A DNA stretch of 64,000 nt from Luteimonas arsenica. Lineage in GTDB: Bacteria > Pseudomonadota > Gammaproteobacteria > Xanthomonadales > Xanthomonadaceae. Of this stretch, positions 59,348 through 64,000 are shown piece after piece. The stretch spans positions 930,001-994,000 of the forward strand of contig NZ_SJRW01000001.1 of assembly GCF_004352825.1 (NCBI RefSeq). Direction: 5' to 3'. Under the pieces are notes generated by a model that worked only from the letters and a program-made list of their open reading frames with translations, was not told where the DNA came from and made no database searches. How positions within the stretch are numbered: position 1 is the first letter of the stretch; every line of letters starts with the position of its first letter. The translations under genes were made by a program, and so were the position numbers.

Positions 59348-62300
59348 GTGCTTCCTTCCATCCTCGCCAGCGAAATCCGCAAGAGCACCCGCAGCTTCCT
59401 CGTCTCCGCCTACGAAGCCTCGGACGGCTTCTTCCACGGCGTGATGCAGCGCTTCGTGGATCGCGAGCACAGCATCGACAAGGGGCCGTACCTGCAGGTG
59501 GGCCTGCCCTTCCGTACCGGGACAGAAGGCAAGGGATTTTTTGACGGATTCGAGATTGCCCAGCCCGGTTACGCCCATCAGGAAGCCGCGTGGCGGCGGC
59601 TGGCGTCCACCCGCGAAGCCGCCAACACGCTGGTCGCGACGGGCACCGGCAGCGGCAAGACCGAATGCTTCCTGTATCCGGTGCTCGATCATTGCCTGCG
59701 AGCCCGCCAGGCGGGACAGGTCCAAGGCATCAAGGCGCTGGTGATCTACCCGATGAACGCGCTGGCGTCCGACCAGGCGCGGCGTTTTGCCGAAGTCATC
59801 GCCAACACGCCCGAGTTCAAGGGATTGCGCGTGGGTCTGTACGTGGGTGGCGGCGGCAAGGCGGGCGGCGAAACGATGATGACGCCGACCTCGGTCATCA
59901 CCGATCGCGATGCCATGCGCAAGGCACCGCCGGACGTGCTGCTGACCAACTACAAGATGCTCGACTACCTGCTGGTGCGGCCGAAAGACCGCAAGCTGTG
60001 GGCGCACAACGGGCCGGAGGTGCTGCGCTACGTGGTGGTGGACGAGCTGCACACCTTCGACGGGGCGCAGGGCACGGACCTGTCGTTGCTGCTGCGGCGG
60101 CTGCGCGCGCGGCTGCAGACGCCGGACGGACATCTGATCCATGCCGGGACTTCCGCCACCCTGGGGGACGGCGACACGCTGCCGCTGCGTGAGTACGCGC
60201 GGCAGATTTTCGCCAGCGAGTTCCCGGCCGAGTCGGTGGTGACCGAAAGCCGCGACAGCGTGGCCGAGTTCCTCGGTGACAAGCCGATCCTGCATGTGCT
60301 GGACGGGCGTGCCGATCTGGCCCAACAGTTGGACGCCAGCCGGTACGCGACGCCGGAAGAGGCTATTGCGGCCTGGTTCCCACTGTTCTTCCCCAGCGAG
60401 CCGGCGCCGGGTGATGTGAATGATCCGGCATGGCGGTCTGAACTGGGCGAGCTGCTCAAGCAGCACCTGCTGTTCCACAACCTGCTGCGCCTGCTCAAGG
60501 GCGGCATTGGCGACTGGCCGCTGCTGCAGCAGCAGATGGCCGGGCCTCTGCCCGAGGCGGCCCGTGCGCATGCCGGACAGGTGCTGGATGCACTGGTGGC
60601 CCTGCTGGCCTGGGCACGGGATGCTTCAGGGCGGCCGCTGGTCAATCTGCGTGTGCAGGTATGGATGCGCGAGCTGCGGCGACTGGTCGCCAGCGTCACC
60701 GCCAAGCGTGAGGAAGTGGAACTGCGGTCGGCAGCGGACCTCAAGGCCGAAGTCGGGAGTCTGAACTTGCCGCTGGTGCAATGCTCCGAGTGTCGGACCA
60801 CGGGGTGGTTGGCCCGTCGGCCGGCCCACGCGCCGCGGCTGGATCACGAGCTGGAGACCGTTTACAACGCCTGGTTCCGCGCCGCGCCCGAGGTGGCCCG
60901 GTTGTACCCGCGCGAGGGCGTGCCCGCGCCGCAATGCGACAAGCGCGACGTGCATCTGTGCAGCCAGTGCGGCGCACTGCAGGACGCCTCCGGTGTATGC
61001 GCGTCCTGTGGTCACGACGAGCTGGTGCCGGTCTGGGAGATCCTGGCGCAGCGCCAGTCGGACCGCGGCGGGGTGGCTTTCAACTGGCATGACAAGGTCT
61101 GCCCGGCCTGCGGCTCGCGCGATCGCCTGCTGTTGGTCGGTGCGCGCAGCGCGACTCTGGGTGCCCAGTTGATCGAGCAGAGCTGGGCCACGCCCTACAA
61201 CGACGACAAGAAGTTGATCGCGTTCTCCGATTCGGTGCAGGACGCGGCGCACCGGGCCGGCTTCTTCGGAAGCCGCACCTGGCTCAACAACGTGCGCATG
61301 GCGATGGCGCGCGTGTTGGAGGCGAAGGCACAGCCGGTCATCGGCTGGACGGACTTTCTCGCTGCGTTGCCCGCATGGTGGCGTGATCCCGACCGGCTCA
61401 CGCCCGAGGCCTTTGTCACCGAGTTCATCGGGCCGAACATGACCTGGCAGCACGAGTGGGACGCGCTGCGGGAATCGGGGAGTCTGCCCGCCGGCAGCGG
61501 CCTGCTGGAGCGGGTCGGCAAGCGCTTGGCTTGGCAGGCAGTGTCCGAGTTCACCTATCTGGGCAGCCGTGGCCGCACGCTGGACCGCCTCGGCATGGCC
61601 ACGCTGTCGCTTCCGGCCGATGCGCTGGACAAGGTGGCGGCGAACCTGGCAGAAACGCTGTGCGAGCAGTTCGGCATGCACCAACTCTCTGCGGACACGG
61701 TGCTGCACTGGCTGTGGGGCTTCGTGATCCGGTTGCGGCAGCGCGGTGCCGTGAGCCACCCGGAGATGGAGCACTACTTCCGCGAGGGCGGCTTGTTCGC
61801 CTTTGCGCGTGGGGGCAGGGAGCTGTGGCTGCCGGGCATGACCCAGTTCGGTCCGCATCCGGTGTTCCTGACCTTGGGAACGCACCGGGACGCGGACCGA
61901 TTGGTGCAGCAGCGTGGCCGGACCTGGTACCAGGAATGGCTGCTCGCGACCTTGGGGCGCTCGGGCCTGCTGCCGCCGCGCGCCGAGCTTGATCTCTATG
62001 GCGCCGCCATCGATGCACTGCTGGCCGATGGCCTGTTGGTGGCAGCCGATGGTGCACCGGGCCGCGCAGTGGCCTTGAATGCCGAACGGCTGGTGCTGGA
62101 TACGCGCGTCGCCCACCTGCGCTCGGAACGAGGCCGGCGCACGCTGTCGGTTCCGACCGGTCTGGCGGACAAGTTGCAGGGAATGCCATGCCTCGACGCG
62201 ATGCAGGAAACCTATGCCCGGGTTGAGGTGCCGGGTGGTGCCGGGGACTGGATGGCGCGGCGCTTCCGCGAAGGCGACATCCGCCGCGTGATCTCGGCCG

Positions 62301-64000
62301 AGCACACGGGTCTGCTGGAGCGGGATGCCCGCGAAGCCTTGGAGATTCGATTCAAGGCGTCTGCAGGCGACGCAAAACCCTGGTTCGAGAACCTGCTCTC
62401 GGCCACGCCCACGCTGGAGATGGGCGTGGACATCGGCAGCCTGTCGTCGGTGCTGCTGTGTTCGGTGCCGCCGTCGCAGGCCAGCTTCCTGCAGCGCGTA
62501 GGCCGTGCGGGACGCAGAGACGGCAACGCGATGGTGGTCACGCTGGCCGACGGCGCCAGCCCACACGATCTTTACTTCTACGAGCAGCCCCAGGAAATGA
62601 TGGCCGGGCAGGTCAATCCGCCCGGTGTGTTCCTGCAGGCCGCCGAGGTGCTTCGCCGCCAGCTGCTGGCGTTCTGCATCGATGCCTGGGTGGCGACGGG
62701 CATCGCCGATACCGCCTTCCCCGACAAGACCAGCGCGGCCCTGGATGCCATCGACAAGAACGATCCGGCCCGCTTCCCCTACAACCTGCTGGCCTTCATC
62801 CAGCAGGACGAGGAAGGGCTGTTCGGGCGTTTCCTCGGGCTGATGGGCCAGGACCTGCATCCGCGGGTGGAGGCTCGTCTGCGTGACTGCATGTTCGGCA
62901 GCGCCGACATGGACGGGCTGCGGCTTGGCCTGCTGAAGGTCCTGGAAGAAATGTCCCGGGAACGGGCGGCCCACCGCCGGCGCGCGGCCGACGGCAAGCA
63001 GCGGATCACCGCACTGAAGGCCCAGCCCCAGGATGAAGCCACAAAGCAGCAGATCGGCGAGTTGACCCGGGAGCGCGACAAGGCGCTGGAGCTGGCGCGC
63101 GAAATCGGCGGTCGCGAATTGCTGGGTACGCTGACCGATGCAGGGCTGATTCCCAACTACGCGTTCCCGGAAGCGGGCGTGGAGCTGAAGTCGATCCTGT
63201 GGCGCAAGCGAGGCGATGGCGAAGAAGGCAACGGCGCCTATGTGACCCTGCCTGCGGAGCGCTATGAGCGGCCGGCGTCGTCGGCGCTGTCGGAGTTCGC
63301 GCCGGAAAGTCGCTTCTATGCCAACCGCCGCCGCGTGGAGATCGACCAGATCAACATGCAGTTGGCCAAGGCCGAGCAGTGGCGGCTGTGTCCCTCCTGC
63401 CATCACGTCGAGAACGTGGAGCTGAGCGGCGACGCTCATCCCGCCTGCCCGCGCTGCGGCGATGCGATGTGGGCCAACGTGTCGCAGAAGCGCACCTTGC
63501 TGCGCTTCAAGCAGGCGATGGCGAACGCCCGTGATGATCGCTCGCGGATCGACGACAGCTCGGACGATCGCGAGCCCCGGTTCTTCGTCCGCCAGTTGCT
63601 GGTGGACTTCGAGCCCGACGAGGTGGCGATCGCCTGGAAGCTGGAGTCCGACGAAATCGCCTTCGGCTTCGAGTTCATCCGTCGGGCCAGCTTCCGCGAC
63701 ATCAATTTCGGCGAGAAGGGGCGCAATGGCGAGAGCTTCCGTGTTGCCGACCGCGACTCGGTGCGTCCTGGCTTCAAGCTGTGCCGGCATTGCGGGATGG
63801 TGCAGAAGCCGCCCAGGCGCAGGGCGGCGGGGCAGGCTCCGCCTCCCGCCCAGAGCCACGCCCGCGATTGCGTGGCCTTCGGCGGTGACGATCCCGACAA
63901 CATCATCGATTGCCTGTACCTCTACCGGGAGTTCTCATCCGAAGCCTTGCGCATCCTGGTGCCGTATACGCGCTCGGGCCTTGACGAGACGGTGCTGCAA
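59348..64000 (+). CDS. Large DEAD/DEAH helicase with DUF1998 region, DruE-like (3' truncated)
   Basis: An open frame of 1551 codons from a GTG at 59348 to the window edge with no stop. Walker A is ATGTGSGKTEC near 97-107, DELH near 230-233, SAT in AGTSATLGD, and lobe 2 has LLSATPTLEMGVDIGS and RVGRAGRRDGN near 1016-1062. Several zinc pairs follow (CSEC, CSQCG...CASCG, CPSCH...CPRCG, LCRHCG...HARDC), and at the edge LYREFSSEALRILVP, a DUF1998-type stretch. Size and order fit DruE of Druantia, with DrmA/DrmB-like or MrfA-like helicases as alternatives. A DruH-type partner is not upstream. No Shine-Dalgarno is clear; the GTG at 59340 is out of frame. Confidence 0.75.
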   Translation, partial: MLPSILASEIRKSTRSFLVSAYEASDGFFHGVMQRFVDREHSIDKGPYLQVGLPFRTGTEGKGFFDGFEIAQPGYAHQEAAWRRLASTREAANTLVATGTGSGKTECFLYPVLDHCLRARQAGQVQGIKALVIYPMNALASDQARRFAEVIANTPEFKGLRVGLYVGGGGKAGGETMMTPTSVITDRDAMRKAPPDVLLTNYKMLDYLLVRPKDRKLWAHNGPEVLRYVVVDELHTFDGAQGTDLSLLLRRLRARLQTPDGHLIHAGTSATLGDGDTLPLREYARQIFASEFPAESVVTESRDSVAEFLGDKPILHVLDGRADLAQQLDASRYATPEEAIAAWFPLFFPSEPAPGDVNDPAWRSELGELLKQHLLFHNLLRLLKGGIGDWPLLQQQMAGPLPEAARAHAGQVLDALVALLAWARDASGRPLVNLRVQVWMRELRRLVASVTAKREEVELRSAADLKAEVGSLNLPLVQCSECRTTGWLARRPAHAPRLDHELETVYNAWFRAAPEVARLYPREGVPAPQCDKRDVHLCSQCGALQDASGVCASCGHDELVPVWEILAQRQSDRGGVAFNWHDKVCPACGSRDRLLLVGARSATLGAQLIEQSWATPYNDDKKLIAFSDSVQDAAHRAGFFGSRTWLNNVRMAMARVLEAKAQPVIGWTDFLAALPAWWRDPDRLTPEAFVTEFIGPNMTWQHEWDALRESGSLPAGSGLLERVGKRLAWQAVSEFTYLGSRGRTLDRLGMATLSLPADALDKVAANLAETLCEQFGMHQLSADTVLHWLWGFVIRLRQRGAVSHPEMEHYFREGGLFAFARGGRELWLPGMTQFGPHPVFLTLGTHRDADRLVQQRGRTWYQEWLLATLGRSGLLPPRAELDLYGAAIDALLADGLLVAADGAPGRAVALNAERLVLDTRVAHLRSERGRRTLSVPTGLADKLQGMPCLDAMQETYARVEVPGGAGDWMARRFREGDIRRVISAEHTGLLERDAREALEIRFKASAGDAKPWFENLLSATPTLEMGVDIGSLSSVLLCSVPPSQASFLQRVGRAGRRDGNAMVVTLADGASPHDLYFYEQPQEMMAGQVNPPGVFLQAAEVLRRQLLAFCIDAWVATGIADTAFPDKTSAALDAIDKNDPARFPYNLLAFIQQDEEGLFGRFLGLMGQDLHPRVEARLRDCMFGSADMDGLRLGLLKVLEEMSRERAAHRRRAADGKQRITALKAQPQDEATKQQIGELTRERDKALELAREIGGRELLGTLTDAGLIPNYAFPEAGVELKSILWRKRGDGEEGNGAYVTLPAERYERPASSALSEFAPESRFYANRRRVEIDQINMQLAKAEQWRLCPSCHHVENVELSGDAHPACPRCGDAMWANVSQKRTLLRFKQAMANARDDRSRIDDSSDDREPRFFVRQLLVDFEPDEVAIAWKLESDEIAFGFEFIRRASFRDINFGEKGRNGESFRVADRDSVRPGFKLCRHCGMVQKPPRRRAAGQAPPPAQSHARDCVAFGGDDPDNIIDCLYLYREFSSEALRILVPYTRSGLDETVLQ

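Larger units (their letters stand above)
37101..64000. mobile_element. Defence island at tRNA-Arg (right end outside window)
   Basis: From the tRNA-Arg 3' end to the window edge every gene is of defence or toxin-antitoxin type: a helicase/PLD/methyltransferase operon, Zorya, a GNAT toxin pair and a DUF1998 helicase. All housekeeping genes stop at the tRNA. Parts of the island have lower G+C than the core (for example 52172-54870). I found no integrase, transposase or second copy of the tRNA 3' end within the window, so the element's right border and mobility are unknown. Confidence 0.75.

Noticed and set aside
60626-63859. 1077-codon minus-strand frame opposite the DruE-like gene
   Set aside because: Same kind of shadow; the plus frame carries Walker, SAT and zinc motifs in family order and is open over the whole stretch.

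Overview
The window is chromosomal DNA of a high-GC gammaproteobacterium, most likely Xanthomonadaceae/Lysobacteraceae (Lysobacter, Luteimonas or a relative). The evidence is the gene content and order (ribF-ileS-lspA-ispH, rpsP-rimM-trmD-rplS, lexA-recA-recX-alaS-csrA), the xanthomonad-type LexA box (TTAGTAGTA dyad) touching lexA, TACAAT-type -10 boxes, and a TAGGAGCGGCTACAGCCGC-type palindrome after radA. This assignment is inference from composition and content; no search was run.

Positions 1-37100 are ordinary core genome. In order: the end of murJ; ribF-ileS-lspA and ispH; a minus-strand pair made of a cytosolic-looking lipase and an ankyrin lipoprotein (possible effector and immunity protein); tRNA-Thr; radA; a CorE/CcsA-type membrane protein; a translationally coupled molybdopterin operon (moaA, a moaC-mog fusion, moeA, moaD, moaE, a small DUF7009-like gene); ffh with a pabC-like lyase gene; rpsP-rimM-trmD; rplS; hslR; minus-strand katA, a DUF937 gene, a MOSC gene and mutS; a TonB-dependent receptor; pncC; a UbiB-like kinase; the SOS operon lexA-recA-recX; alaS; csrA; tRNA-Ser and tRNA-Arg.

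From 37101 to the end the DNA is an accessory defence island starting at the 3' end of tRNA-Arg(ACG). Next to the tRNA are a terminator and a row of GTGCCC boxes spaced by 11 bp, which could be integrase arm sites. No integrase lies in the window. The first block (37332-52044) is five long genes with 1-14 nt overlaps or near-contact: an SNF2/RapA-like helicase, a DUF6361-like protein, a protein with two phospholipase-D (HKD) motifs, a second SNF2-type helicase and a 1704-residue Eco57I/PglX-type adenine methyltransferase. It has the ingredients of DISARM (helicase, PLD, MTase) but no recognisable drmA or drmB. I do not recognise this combination as a named system, and it is the best candidate for an undescribed one. 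Tiny coupled ORFs, a membrane/nuclease-like protein, a zinc-ribbon protein and a DnaQ-type exonuclease follow (52041-54877).

The second block (54948-58406) is a type II Zorya-like system: a ZorA-like MotA-type channel with a long tail, a ZorB-like MotB/OmpA protein and a ZorE-like HNH nuclease. The third is a GNAT/DUF1778 toxin-antitoxin pair on the minus strand, with an operator-like dyad. The fourth is a giant DEAD/DEAH helicase that runs off the window and enters a DUF1998 zinc region. It resembles DruE of Druantia, so the island may pair Zorya II with Druantia.
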